DNA from: Ensifer adhaerens
GTDB lineage: Bacteria > Pseudomonadota > Alphaproteobacteria > Rhizobiales > Rhizobiaceae
Assembly: GCF_028993555.1 (NCBI RefSeq)
Contig: NZ_CP118610.1
Coordinates: 4,153,001 to 4,217,000, forward strand
Direction: 5' to 3'
DNA: 64,000 nt
This document shows positions 9,902-20,214 of this stretch, in pieces (position 1 is the first letter of the stretch; each line of letters starts with the position of its first letter). Under the pieces are notes generated by a model that had not been told where the DNA came from, did no database searches, and saw only the letters and a list, made by a program, of their open reading frames with translations. A program made the translations under genes and the position numbers.

Positions 9902-9927
9902 GGCATTTCGCGCCGCGTCAGGCCCGG

Positions 9928-11046
9928 TTACACGCGCATCGGCATCAGCACGTAGAGTGCGTCTTCGGCAGCAAGATCCCGAACCAGCGTCGGCGAGCCC
10001 GGATCGGCCAACATGAAGATCGCGTCGGTGCCGGTCAGCTGCGAGGTGATGTCGAGCAGGTACTTGGCGTTGAAGCCGATCTCGAGCGGATCGTGTTCGT
10101 AGCCGACGGGCAGTTCTTCGGTAGCACTGCCCGAATCCGGATTGTTGACCGTGAGCGTCATCTGGCCTTCGTTCAGCGCCAGCTTGACGGCACGACCGCG
10201 CTCGGACGAGATGGTCGAAACGCGGTCGACGGCCTGGGCGAAGGACTGGCAATCGACACGCAGTTCCTTGTCGTTATTGGCCGGGATGACGCGCTGATAG
10301 TCCGGGAAGGTGCCGTCGATCAGCTTCGACGTCATGACGATGGAGCCGATGGTGAGGCGGATCTTGGCATCGGACACCTCGACGGTGACGACGAGGTCCG
10401 GATTGTCGAGCAGCTTCTGCAGTTCGCTGACGGTCTTGCGCGGGATGATGATGCCCGGCATGCCTTCGGAACCTGACGGCGCTTCGACGTCGGCCCGGGC
10501 AAGGCGGTGGCCGTCGGTTGCGACGGCGCGCAGCTTCAGTTCGCCCTTGCTCTCGACGGTGTGTACGAAAATGCCGTTGAGATAGTAGCGGGTTTCCTCG
10601 GTCGAGATCGCAAACTGGGTGCGATCGATCAGCATCTTGAGGTCCGTCGCCTTGAGGCGGAAGGAGTGCGAGAAGCTGCCGGCGGTCAGGTCCGGGAAGT
10701 CCGACTGTGGCAGGCACTGCAGCGAGAACTTCGAGCGGCCTGAGGCAACGGTCATTGCCGTGCCTTCGGCATTGGTGGCGAGCAGCACTTCCGAACCGTC
10801 GGGCAGCTTGCGCACGATGTCGTAAAGCAGATGCGCCGGCACGGTGGTCGCGCCCGCCTGTTCCACCTGCGCCGGCGTCGCCTCGGTGATTTCGAGGTCG
10901 AGGTCGGTCGCCTTCATCTCGAGGCTCGCACCGTCGGAACGCAAGAGCACGTTCGAGAGGATCGGGATCGTGTTTCGCCGCTCGACCACGCGGTGCACGT
11001 GGTTCAGCGATTTCAGGAGGTTGGACCGCTCGAGAGTAATGCGCAT
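9928..11046 (-). CDS. dnaN: DNA polymerase III beta subunit (sliding clamp) DnaN
   Basis: The 372-aa product is the ring-shaped clamp that tethers DNA polymerase III. It begins MRITLERSNLLKSLNHVHRV and contains ERRNTIPILSNVLL, LNGIFVHT and the C-terminal DALYVLMPMRV, which matches the family end MPMR. Length fits the family. As in many alphaproteobacteria it is not next to dnaA. It has its own terminator and diverges from rsmI across about 250 bases. Confidence 0.98.
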   Translation of the reverse strand: MRITLERSNLLKSLNHVHRVVERRNTIPILSNVLLRSDGASLEMKATDLDLEITEATPAQVEQAGATTVPAHLLYDIVRKLPDGSEVLLATNAEGTAMTVASGRSKFSLQCLPQSDFPDLTAGSFSHSFRLKATDLKMLIDRTQFAISTEETRYYLNGIFVHTVESKGELKLRAVATDGHRLARADVEAPSGSEGMPGIIIPRKTVSELQKLLDNPDLVVTVEVSDAKIRLTIGSIVMTSKLIDGTFPDYQRVIPANNDKELRVDCQSFAQAVDRVSTISSERGRAVKLALNEGQMTLTVNNPDSGSATEELPVGYEHDPLEIGFNAKYLLDITSQLTGTDAIFMLADPGSPTLVRDLAAEDALYVLMPMRV

Positions 11047-11299
11047 GGGATGCCGCTTTCAACCATTGCCCGGCGGACGAGGCGCCCGCCTGAGCGTCAA
11101 CTGCGAGTGTCCCGGCCGACCGACCGGAAAGATTGTGGACCGGCAAAATGGCAGAAACAGCGCCCGGAAAGCAAGGGGTTTGAGGGGGTCTGTCCCCAGA
11201 TGCAGCGCGCTGGGCCGTTGCCGTGCCCTTGCCCTGCCATGCCGGCTCACTCATAAAGACCGGATAGGCGCGTCGATAAGCACAATCAGGACGTTACAG

Positions 11300-12229
11300 G
11301 TGGAAAAGCAGAAGACATCGGAACCATCAGGCGGGCAGAGAGAACGCAGCTATCGCCTGCACAATGTCAGCGTTCCAGCTCGCCCGCTCGATGCCGCGCT
11401 GTATCTGGTGGCGACCCCGATCGGCAATCTCGGCGATATCACCCTGCGCGCGCTGGAGACGCTGGCCGGCGCCGATGTTCTCGCGTGCGAAGACACACGG
11501 GTCACGCGCGTGCTGCTCGACCGCTATGGCATTGTGAACCGGCCCTACGCCTACCACGAGCACAATGCCGACGAGGCCGGACCCCGGCTGCTGGCAGCAC
11601 TCGCGGAAGGGCGATCGGTGGCGCTCGTCTCCGACGCCGGCACGCCGCTGGTTTCCGACCCGGGATATCGGCTGGGGCAGCTTGCGATCGAGGCCGGGTA
11701 TCGCGTCGTGCCGATCCCGGGCGCATCGGCGCCGCTTGCGGCTCTCGTCGGCTCCGGCCTGCCGAATGATGCCTTCCTCTTTGCCGGTTTCCTGCCGACC
11801 AAGGACAAGGCGAAACGCGATCGCCTCAGGGAGTTCGCGACCGTGCCGGCGACGATCATGTTCTTTGAATCGCCGCACCGCATCGCCGCGACCGTGGCCG
11901 CCGCGGCCGAGGTGCTGGGCGAGGGGAGGAGGGCCGCCGTCTGCCGCGAGCTCACCAAGACCTTCGAGGAGTTCCGCCGTGGCACGCTCGGCGAGCTTGC
12001 CGCCCACTATGAAGAGGCAGGCGCGGTCAAAGGCGAGATCGTGCTTGTCATCGGACCGCCAGATGCGGCGCCGGAGCCGGAGGCCGCCGATGTCGACGCG
12101 CTGTTGACAAGGCTCGTTGCCGACATGCCGGCAGGCAAAGCGGCAACCGAAGCCGCCCGCCAGACGGGCTTGCCGCGCAAGGAGCTCTACGATCGGCTGC
12201 TGCAGCTGAAGGAGCGCCATGGCGAGTAA
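11300..12229 (+). CDS. rsmI: 16S rRNA (cytidine-1402-2'-O)-methyltransferase RsmI
   Basis: RsmI methylates the ribose of C1402 in the ribosomal decoding centre. The GTG at 11300 is taken as start, giving a 309-aa protein; the frame is open further upstream but runs through the divergent promoter region. Motifs are [52 protein letters not shown] and FFESPHRI, all standard for the tetrapyrrole-methylase fold. Its last 11 bases overlap yraN, so the two are coupled. Confidence 0.95.
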   Translation: MEKQKTSEPSGGQRERSYRLHNVSVPARPLDAALYLVATPIGNLGDITLRALETLAGADVLACEDTRVTRVLLDRYGIVNRPYAYHEHNADEAGPRLLAALAEGRSVALVSDAGTPLVSDPGYRLGQLAIEAGYRVVPIPGASAPLAALVGSGLPNDAFLFAGFLPTKDKAKRDRLREFATVPATIMFFESPHRIAATVAAAAEVLGEGRRAAVCRELTKTFEEFRRGTLGELAAHYEEAGAVKGEIVLVIGPPDAAPEPEAADVDALLTRLVADMPAGKAATEAARQTGLPRKELYDRLLQLKERHGE

Positions 12230-12587
12230 CGGTGGCGATAGGCGACGGCTGAAGGCACTCCAGCGGGGGCGGCTGGCGGAGTATCGCGCCGCACTTTGTC
12301 TTTTGCTGAAAGGCTACCGCATCGTCGCCATGCGCCATCGCACCAAGCTCGGTGAAATCGACATCATCGCAAGGCGCGGCGATCTGATCGCCTGCGTTGA
12401 GGTCAAGGCCCGCCGCTCGGCCGAGGATGGCGTCTTCGCTGTGACGGCCACGGCGCAAAGACGCATTCGCGCGGCGAGCGATCTCTGGCTGGCCAGGCAA
12501 CCGGATTTCAGCCGGCTTTCCATACGCTACGACATCGTCACAGTGACGCCCTGGGGATGGCCGCGGCATCTGCCGGATGCCTTTTGA
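12219..12587 (+). CDS. yraN: YraN/UPF0102 family nuclease-like protein (122 aa)
   Basis: A PD-(D/E)xK-fold protein. The motif [24 protein letters not shown] shows the GEIDII and EVKAR signatures that form the nuclease-like site. UPF0102 members usually accompany rsmI, as here, with an 11-base overlap. Biochemical function is not established; Holliday-junction resolvase-like activity is only suggested by the fold. Length is typical. Confidence 0.9.
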   Translation: MASNGGDRRRLKALQRGRLAEYRAALCLLLKGYRIVAMRHRTKLGEIDIIARRGDLIACVEVKARRSAEDGVFAVTATAQRRIRAASDLWLARQPDFSRLSIRYDIVTVTPWGWPRHLPDAF

Positions 12588-12678
12588 ACCGCGGTGAGAT
12601 GAGGAGAAATGATTGCGATGTTCCGTCTTGCCTCGTCTTGGAACAAAATCGCGAATTTGTAATCGTTCCGACATAAAA

Positions 12679-12706
12679 GCGTTACAGGCCTGTCATTGAA
12701 GGTCAC
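12679..12706 (+). promoter_or_regulatory. Possible PHO box before ugpB
   Basis: Three 7-base words spaced about one helical turn apart, GCGTTAC, CTGTCAT and AGGTCAC, start at 12679, 12690 and 12700. The central word is a perfect PHO-box half site; the others are partial matches. Ugp operons are phosphate-starvation (PhoB) genes in E. coli and Sinorhizobium, which supports the reading. It is a visual match only. Confidence 0.45.
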
Positions 12707-12745
12707 TAGTCCACTGCCATCCCTAATCCGGTGGAGAGGACAGTC

Positions 12746-14044
12746 ATGTTCAAGAAGTTTTCGCTCGCAGCCCTTACTATTGCTTTTTCCGCAACCTCAT
12801 CGTTTGCCGCCACCAACATCACCTGGTGGCACGGCATGGCCGGCCGCAACGGCGAAGTCATCAACGAAGTTTCCAAGAAGTTCAACGAAGCCCAGAGCGC
12901 CTGCGCGCTGACCCCGGTTTCGAAGGGCACCTATGAAGAGGCGCTCGCATCCGGCATCGCCGCTTTCCGCTCGGGCGAACAGCCGAACATCCTGCAGGTG
13001 TTTGACGCCGGCGCCGCCACCATCATCAACGCCAAGGGCGCGGTCATCCCGGCCGAGGACCTGATCATCAAGGCCGGCCACAATTTCGACCGCAACGCTT
13101 TCATCGACGGCGTGCGCTATTTCTACGCCGACAGCGAAGGCAAGTTCGTCGGCATGCCGTTCAACTCGTCGGCGCCGATCATGTACATCAACGACGAGGC
13201 GCTCAAGAAGGCCGGCGTCGAAGCGCCGAAGACCTGGGAAGAGTTCGAGGCCGTTGCCCCGAAGCTGAAGGAAGCCGGCTACATCCCGCTCGTCCAGTCG
13301 CAGCTCACCTGGCAGTTCACCGAGAACTTCTTCTCGCGCAACAACATCCAGTTCGCCACCAACAACAACGGTTATGACGCCGTCGTCGACACGCAGCTGA
13401 AGGTCACCGACCCGAACCTCATCATGATGTTCGACAAGCTCAAGGCCTGGAAGGACGAAGGCTACTTCGCTTTCTACGGCGCCGGCTGGAACGACAACCA
13501 GAAGGTCTTCGAAGAAGGCAAGGCTGCGTTCTGGATCGGTTCGTCGGGCTCCTTCGGCGGCCTGCAGAAGACGGCACAGATGCCGTTCTCGGCAACCTTC
13601 CTGCCCTACTGGGGCTCGATCAAGGGCGCCGGCACCAACTCCTTCATCGGCGGCGCTGCCCTGTTTGCCATGTCCGGCAAGTCGGATGAAGAAAACAAGT
13701 GCGTTGCCGACTTCTTCCAGTTCCTGACCTCGCCTGAGATCCAGTACTTCTACCACAAGGCCACCGGCTATGTGGCGATCACCAAGGCAGCCTACGAGCT
13801 TGCCCAAAAGGACGGCTACTACAAGGAAAAGCCGGTTGCCGAAGTCGGCATCAAGCAGCTGCTGCTGCCGGCCGGTGACTGGTCGAAGGGCTACCGCCTC
13901 GGCTTCTACCCGCAGATCCGCGAAATCATGGAACGCGAATACGGCCGCATCTTCTCGGGCGAAACGACCGTCAAGGACGCCTTCGACACGATCGAGAAGG
14001 AAGGCAACGAACTTCTCGCCCGCTTCGCCAAGACAGCCGGCTGA
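12746..14044 (+). CDS. ugpB: sn-Glycerol-3-phosphate ABC transporter substrate-binding protein UgpB
   Basis: A periplasmic binding protein with signal peptide MFKKFSLAALTIAFSATSSFA. The mature part resembles E. coli UgpB throughout: ITWWHGMAGRNGEVINEV, GIAAFRSGEQPNILQVFDAG, MPFNSSAPIMYIN, FIGGAALFAMSGKSDEE and ATGYVAITKAAYELAQKDGY. The ATG at 12746 has a GGAGAGGA ribosome-binding site. It is the first gene of ugpBAEC. Substrates in the family are glycerol-3-phosphate and glycerophosphodiesters; the exact ligand here is inferred. Confidence 0.9.
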   Translation: MFKKFSLAALTIAFSATSSFAATNITWWHGMAGRNGEVINEVSKKFNEAQSACALTPVSKGTYEEALASGIAAFRSGEQPNILQVFDAGAATIINAKGAVIPAEDLIIKAGHNFDRNAFIDGVRYFYADSEGKFVGMPFNSSAPIMYINDEALKKAGVEAPKTWEEFEAVAPKLKEAGYIPLVQSQLTWQFTENFFSRNNIQFATNNNGYDAVVDTQLKVTDPNLIMMFDKLKAWKDEGYFAFYGAGWNDNQKVFEEGKAAFWIGSSGSFGGLQKTAQMPFSATFLPYWGSIKGAGTNSFIGGAALFAMSGKSDEENKCVADFFQFLTSPEIQYFYHKATGYVAITKAAYELAQKDGYYKEKPVAEVGIKQLLLPAGDWSKGYRLGFYPQIREIMEREYGRIFSGETTVKDAFDTIEKEGNELLARFAKTAG

Positions 14045-14049
14045 TCTCC

Positions 14050-15054
14050 ATGACGACCGCGACAGATCTCCTCCCCGCAGCGCGGGGAGGGACCGGAACT
14101 GAAACCCGGGGGCGTCGCTTCGGCGCCTTCCGGCTTTTCGGTGGCCAGTCGAATAGCGGAGGTGAAAGTACCGCCAAGCGCGTGCAGTTCGCCTCGCCGT
14201 TCCTGCCCTACCTTTTTCTCGCGCCACAGCTCGCGATCATCTTCATCTTCTTCTACTGGCCGTCGGTTCAGGCGATCCAGTCGTCCTTCTATCTCGAAGA
14301 CCCCTTCGGCTTCGGCTCGACCTTCGTCGGCATGACCAACTATACGGACGTGCTGAAATCCGGCGAGTATCTCGGCATTGCCCGCTTCACCGCGGTGTTC
14401 ACGGCCCTCGTCACCTTCTTCGCGCTGTCGATCGGCTTGCTGCTCGCCGTCAAGGCCGATGGCGTCATCCGCGGCAACGCGGCCTATAAGACGCTGCTGA
14501 TCTGGGTCTATGCCATTGCGCCGCCGGTTGCGGGCCTGATCGGCATGATGTTCTTCGACCAGCATATCGGCCCGATCGTCGAGCTTGCCCGCTGGTTCGG
14601 CTGGGACATCAAGGTTGGCCTGAACTATTTCGACACTGCCTTTTCCATGGTGGTCGTCTCGGTCTGGAAACAGATCCCCTACAATTTCATCTTCTTCCTT
14701 TCAGGGCTGCAGGGCATTCCAGTCTCGGTGCGCGAGGCGGCGGCGATCGACTGCCGCTCCGGCTTCCGCCGCTTCTGGACGGTGATCCTGCCGCTCTTGG
14801 CGCCGACCGCTTTCTTCCTCCTGATCATCAACGTCACCTATGCGCTGTTCGACACCTTCGGCGTCATCGACGTGATGGTGAAGGACAAGGCCGCCAACAA
14901 CCCGATCACCCTTGTCTACAAGGTCTACATGGACGGTTTCCGCGGCAACGATCTCGGCGGCTCTTCGGCCCAGTCGGTGATCCTGATGCTGATCGTCTTC
15001 GTGCTCACCATCTTCCAGTTCCGCTTCATCGAGCGGCGCGTGCACTACAACTGA
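14050..15054 (+). CDS. ugpA: Glycerol-3-phosphate ABC transporter permease UgpA
   Basis: Inner-membrane permease of the MalF type with about six helices. FLPYLFLAPQLAIIFIFFYW and VREAAAIDCRSGFRRFWTVI (the EAA loop contacting UgpC) match E. coli UgpA closely. From ATG 14050 the protein has 334 residues, about 40 more than usual. The extra N-terminus is low-similarity and spans a perfect palindrome at 14071-14089. A GTG at 14182 would give the normal length and begins exactly where similarity starts, but its nearest GGAGG is 16 bases away. The true start is therefore uncertain. Confidence 0.88.
   Translation: MTTATDLLPAARGGTGTETRGRRFGAFRLFGGQSNSGGESTAKRVQFASPFLPYLFLAPQLAIIFIFFYWPSVQAIQSSFYLEDPFGFGSTFVGMTNYTDVLKSGEYLGIARFTAVFTALVTFFALSIGLLLAVKADGVIRGNAAYKTLLIWVYAIAPPVAGLIGMMFFDQHIGPIVELARWFGWDIKVGLNYFDTAFSMVVVSVWKQIPYNFIFFLSGLQGIPVSVREAAAIDCRSGFRRFWTVILPLLAPTAFFLLIINVTYALFDTFGVIDVMVKDKAANNPITLVYKVYMDGFRGNDLGGSSAQSVILMLIVFVLTIFQFRFIERRVHYN
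14071..14089. repeat. Perfect palindrome (hairpin) in the ugpB-ugpA junction
   Basis: CTCCCCGC and GCGGGGAG form an 8-bp perfect stem around AGC. It lies 27 bases after the ugpB stop, inside the N-terminal extension of ugpA. It looks like a REP-type intercistronic palindrome that could stabilise ugpB mRNA. Confidence 0.6.
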
Positions 15055-15064
15055 GGTGGGACCG

Positions 15065-15907
15065 ATGTATCGCACCAAGATTTTCGACCACGTCATCCTG
15101 CTCTTCGGCGTCTTCATCATGGTGGCGCCAGTTGTCGTCGCCTTCATGACCTCGACGCATGAGGCAGCCGACATTCACCGCAACGGCCTCAGCCTCAGCT
15201 GGGGCGGCCATTTCGTCGAGACGTACAAGACGGTGCTGACGCGTCAGGGCGGATTCACCGGCAAGATCACCGGCTTCAACATGATGCTGAATTCGATGAT
15301 CCTCGGCTTGGGCTTTGCCGTCGGCAAGATCGTGCTGTCGATGCTGGCCGCCTATGCGCTGGTCTATTTCCGTTTTCCGCTCGCCACCTTCTTCTTCTGG
15401 GTGATCTTCACGACGCTGCTTCTGCCGCTCGAAGTGCGCATCCTTCCCTCCTACGAGGTGATGAACACGCTGAAGCTGACGAACACCTATACCGGCCTGA
15501 TCGTGCCTCTGCTGGCCTCGGCCACCGGCACCTTCTACTTCCGCCAGTTCTTCAAGTCGGTGCCGGACGAACTCTTGGAGGCGGCACGCATCGATGGTGC
15601 GGGGCCGTTCAAGTTCTTCATCGATGTGCTGGTGCCGCTGTCGCGCACCATGATGGCTGCGATCTTCATCATCATGTTCGTCTACGGCTGGAACCAGTAT
15701 CTCTGGCCTACCTTGATGACGACCGACGAGGGCTTCTTCACGCTGGTGCGCGGCATCAAGCAGATTCTGCTCGTCTGGGTCGGCTCGAACATCCCTGACT
15801 ATAACGAGGCCTTTGCGCTGGCGATCCTCGCCATGCTGCCGCCGGTGATGATCGTCGTGATCTTCCAGCGCTGGTTCATCAAGGGTCTGACGGAAAGCGA
15901 CAAGTAA
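15065..15907 (+). CDS. ugpE: Glycerol-3-phosphate ABC transporter permease UgpE
   Basis: The second permease (MalG type, 280 aa). The ATG at 15065 follows GAGGTGGGA, 11 bases after the ugpA stop. Features matching UgpE are GKIVLSMLAAYALVYFRFPL, LLPLEVRILPSYEVMN, the EAA loop LLEAARIDGAGPFKFFIDVL and YGWNQYLWPTLM. It forms the membrane channel with UgpA. Confidence 0.92.
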   Translation: MYRTKIFDHVILLFGVFIMVAPVVVAFMTSTHEAADIHRNGLSLSWGGHFVETYKTVLTRQGGFTGKITGFNMMLNSMILGLGFAVGKIVLSMLAAYALVYFRFPLATFFFWVIFTTLLLPLEVRILPSYEVMNTLKLTNTYTGLIVPLLASATGTFYFRQFFKSVPDELLEAARIDGAGPFKFFIDVLVPLSRTMMAAIFIIMFVYGWNQYLWPTLMTTDEGFFTLVRGIKQILLVWVGSNIPDYNEAFALAILAMLPPVMIVVIFQRWFIKGLTESDK

Positions 15908-15972
15908 GCGGAGCTGAGGCGGGACAAAGTTTCGCCCGCTCCTGAAACGACACCAAATTTACGGAGGCAGCC

Positions 15973-17084
<1,112 letters not shown>

Positions 17085-17088
<4 letters not shown>

Positions 17089-18074
17089 TCCGTGAGATCG
17101 TAGACCAACTTTCAGTCCCGTCAGCTGAAATCCGTGCTGGGGTTGCCGAGATCGTGCGCACCATCGCAGCCCATGACGCAGCCATGGCTGCACGCCCGGA
17201 GATGAACAGCGTCGAGGTCGGCGGTGCGCCTTCGTCGGATACGCCGCTCGCCTTTCCGTTCACTGTCGCTGCCTGGAACCTGGAGCGCTGTCTGTTCCCG
17301 GCGGAAAGTGCAGCACATCTGGTCGCAACGGGCGCTCCGGTCGTCCTGCTTTCGGAGATGGACAACGGCATGGCCCGCACCGGCCAGCGCCATCCGACCG
17401 CCGAAGTGGCTGCCGCACTCGGCATGCAATACGCCTATGGCATCGAGTTCATCGAGTTGGGTCTCGGCTCTGACACCGAGCGCGAATTCTGCGAGGACGA
17501 TTTCAACGCCAAGGGCTTCCACGGCAACGCGTTGATGGCCTCAGTGCCGCTTGGCCGGCCCTTCATGCTGCGCCTCTGGGGCGAGCGGCTCTGGTTCACC
17601 GACGGCGAACAGCCGCGCCTTGGCGAACGCTTCGCGATCGGCGCCGTCATCGAGACCGAGGCCGGTCCGTTGGTCGCCGTCTCCACCCATCTCGAAAGTG
17701 CGACGACCGCCGTCTATCGCGAGCGCCAGGTCAAGGAATTGATCGATGCGCTCGACGAAGCGTTCCCCGGCATCCCCGTGCTGATCGGCGGCGATCTCAA
17801 CACCGGCAACCATGCCGGCGGCGACTTCGAGGCCGAGGGGCTCTTTGCCATGAGCGCTGCCCGCGGCTTTACCCGTCACGGCGGCCCGCTCGAGGTGATG
17901 ACCACCCGGCCGAGCCTGATCACCCGCTGGCCGGAGCGCGCGATGAAGCTCGACTGGTTCCTTGCCCGCGGTCTGAAGATCGGCGAGACCAGGATCATTC
18001 CCTCGCTCGATCCGTCCGGTCGGCCGCTCTCGGATCACGATCTCATCACCTGTGTCGTCGAAGGCTTCGAATAG
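17085..18074 (+). CDS. Endonuclease/exonuclease/phosphatase-family protein in the ugp operon (329 aa)
   Basis: Starts at a GTG overlapping the ugpC stop by 4 bases. The EEP metal-phosphoesterase pattern is complete: [17 protein letters not shown] (catalytic E), VSTHLES (H), GGDLNTGNH (D, N), KLDWFLARG and LSDHDLITC (D, H). There is no signal peptide, so it is probably cytoplasmic. In other bacteria this operon slot holds UgpQ, a glycerophosphodiesterase. A role in cleaving imported phosphodiesters is therefore an attractive inference, but the EEP fold also covers nucleases and lipid phosphatases. Confidence 0.85.
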
Positions 18075-18219
18075 CCGCACCTCTCCTTGCCTAAGGCCCG
18101 CCCGCATTCTACATGTCGAGGGCTTTTGCAGAGCAGAGCGGCAAGCGGTTTCTGCTGCCGTTCCGCTTTGGCGGTTTGAAATCGATCACGGGTGTCCGTG
18201 ATCCAATGGGGACGGGAAG

Positions 18220-19167
18220 ATGGCGAAAATCGTCAATGTCGGGGTCCAGATGGACCATGTGTCGGGCATCAACATTGCAGGTGATTCCACCTTCGCGATG
18301 AGCCTTGAAGCACAGTCGCGCGGCTACCGCCTCTTCCACTACACGCCCGAAAAACTGTCGCTGCGCGACGGCAAGGTCTATGCAAGCGTGCAGCAGATGA
18401 CGCTGCGCGACGTCAAGGGTGACCATTTCTCGCTTGGCGAAGCCGAGCGCGTCGATCTTTCGACCATGGACGTCATCCTGCTGCGCCAGGACCCGCCCTT
18501 CGACATGGCCTACATCACCTCGACCCATCTTCTGGAGCGCCTGCATCCGAAGACGCTGGTCGTCAACGATCCGGCCTGGGTGCGCAACTCGCCGGAGAAG
18601 ATTTTCGTCACCGAATTTGCCGACCTGATGCCGAAGACGCTGATCACACGCGACCCCGCCGAGATTGCCAGCTTCCGCCAGGAGATGGGCGACATCATCC
18701 TGAAACCGCTCTACGGCAATGGCGGCGCTGGTGTGTTCCATTCGACCCGTGACGACCGCAACCTGTCATCGCTGCTCGAGATGTTCGGCCAGATGTTCCG
18801 CGAGCCCTTCATCGCCCAGGAATACCTGCCGGCGGTGCGCAAGGGCGACAAGCGCATCCTGCTCGTCGACGGCGAGCCGGTCGGCGCCATCAACCGAGTT
18901 CCGGCCGAACACGACGCCCGCTCCAACATGCATGCCGGCGGCCGCCCCGAGCCGACGGAGCTGACGGCGCGCGAAAAGGAAATCTGCGCCCGCATTGCGC
19001 CTGCGCTCAAAGCCCGCGGCTTCCTTTTCGTCGGCATCGACGTCATCGGCGACTACATGACGGAGATCAACGTCACGTCTCCGACCGGTATCCGCGAAGT
19101 GAAGAAGTTCGGCGGTGCGGACGTCGCAAGTCTTCTCTGGGATGCGATCGAGCGCAAGCGCGCCTGA
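18220..19167 (+). CDS. gshB: Glutathione synthetase GshB
   Basis: The ATP-grasp enzyme joining gamma-glutamylcysteine and glycine. The 315-aa protein begins [20 protein letters not shown]. It contains [34 protein letters not shown] (ATP loop), [14 protein letters not shown] and [20 protein letters not shown], all diagnostic for bacterial GshB. It has 145 bases of upstream DNA, so it probably has its own promoter, and converges with the LysR gene. Confidence 0.97.
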   Translation: MAKIVNVGVQMDHVSGINIAGDSTFAMSLEAQSRGYRLFHYTPEKLSLRDGKVYASVQQMTLRDVKGDHFSLGEAERVDLSTMDVILLRQDPPFDMAYITSTHLLERLHPKTLVVNDPAWVRNSPEKIFVTEFADLMPKTLITRDPAEIASFRQEMGDIILKPLYGNGGAGVFHSTRDDRNLSSLLEMFGQMFREPFIAQEYLPAVRKGDKRILLVDGEPVGAINRVPAEHDARSNMHAGGRPEPTELTAREKEICARIAPALKARGFLFVGIDVIGDYMTEINVTSPTGIREVKKFGGADVASLLWDAIERKRA

Positions 19168-19194
19168 GGCGGAAGCAATCGCTGACTGAAAGAA

Positions 19195-19214
19195 GGCGGG
19201 CATAAGCGCCCGCC
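19195..19214 (-). terminator. Hairpin between gshB and the LysR gene
   Basis: A GGCGGGC / GCCCGCC stem with a 6-base loop. The minus strand continues with TTCTTTC, so it more likely ends the LysR transcript; it may work in both directions. Confidence 0.5.
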
Positions 19215-19261
19215 GACCCCGCACTCGTATTGGCCTGGCGAGACTGTGTTCGGCCCCCGGA

Positions 19262-20107
19262 TCAGAGCCCGTCGACCACTGCGTCCAACACGACCCGTAG
19301 CCGCCGCAGGCGCTTGAGGTCGCCGTGATACCCCACCCAGACGTCTCGCGCCGGCGGTGACAGGTCTATGTTGATACGAGCCAGACCGGCGATCTGCCCC
19401 GCCAAAAGGTTTGGCAGCACCGCGATGCCGGCGCCGGAGAGGACGGCTTTCGCCTGAACCTCGCGATTGTTGCTGCGAAAGCCGATACTCGCCTGAGGGA
19501 ATGTCTCGCGAAGCCAGGTCGCGTCGGGCAATGTCTCGAATGCATGGTCCATCGTCACGAGCCTGAAGCCTAGGCCTGAGCCGGGCTTTGGTTGCTCGGT
19601 GCCGCGCGCGCCATAGAGCCCGTAGTCGAGCCGGGTCAGCTTGCGCTGGATGATGCCGCTCTCCTTGAAAGGTGTGATCCGGAACGCCAGATCCGCCTCC
19701 CGCCGCGCAAGGCTGTAGATGCGGGCGTCGGTCAAAAGCTCGACCGTCAGCCGCGGATGATCGGCCACGAGCTTTGCGAGGATCGGCGTCAGCACATGGG
19801 TTCCGAACCACTCCGAGCTGGCGATCCGCACCGTGCCTTCAAGCTGCTTGCTCTGGCCATCCAGCTCCCGCTCGAACGAAAGTGCGTCCTCTTCCATGCG
19901 CTCGGCATGCGCCAGCACCGCCGAACCTTCGTCGGTCAGGACAAAGCCTTCGCTCGTGCGTTGGAACAGCGCGTGGCCAACCGCTTCCTCCAGCGCCTTC
20001 AGCCGGCGACCCATGGTCGGCTGGCTTTGTCCCAGCGCACGCGCCGCCGCACCCAGCGTGCCGTTTCGCGCGATTGCCAGGAAGATCTTGATGTCGCTCC
20101 AGTCCAT
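19262..20107 (-). CDS. LysR-family transcriptional regulator (281 aa)
   Basis: The ATG at 20107 gives MDWSDIKIFLAIARNGTLGA, the usual LysR start; an ATG four codons upstream (20119) is possible. A winged helix-turn-helix covers about residues 1-60 (AAARALGQSQPTMGRRLKALE), followed by a periplasmic-binding-like effector domain (GTVRIASSEWFG). It diverges from the oxidoreductase gene at 20215, which it probably controls together with itself. The inducer is unknown. Confidence 0.92.
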   Translation of the reverse strand: MDWSDIKIFLAIARNGTLGAAARALGQSQPTMGRRLKALEEAVGHALFQRTSEGFVLTDEGSAVLAHAERMEEDALSFERELDGQSKQLEGTVRIASSEWFGTHVLTPILAKLVADHPRLTVELLTDARIYSLARREADLAFRITPFKESGIIQRKLTRLDYGLYGARGTEQPKPGSGLGFRLVTMDHAFETLPDATWLRETFPQASIGFRSNNREVQAKAVLSGAGIAVLPNLLAGQIAGLARINIDLSPPARDVWVGYHGDLKRLRRLRVVLDAVVDGL

Positions 20108-20125
20108 CTCGTTGCCCATGCAATT

Positions 20126-20140
20126 TTGAATGAATTTCAA
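20126..20140. promoter_or_regulatory. LysR-type operator candidate
   Basis: TTGAA-TGAAT-TTCAA is a palindrome with the T-N11-A form bound by LysR proteins. It lies in the 107-base gap between the divergent LysR and oxidoreductase genes, close to the LysR start. Confidence 0.5.
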
Positions 20141-20214
20141 TCAAAGTTGTAAGTTTCAAACGGAAACATCTGCGCCCATCTTCGCCTCGTCAACAGCGCG
20201 ACGGAGATAGACGG

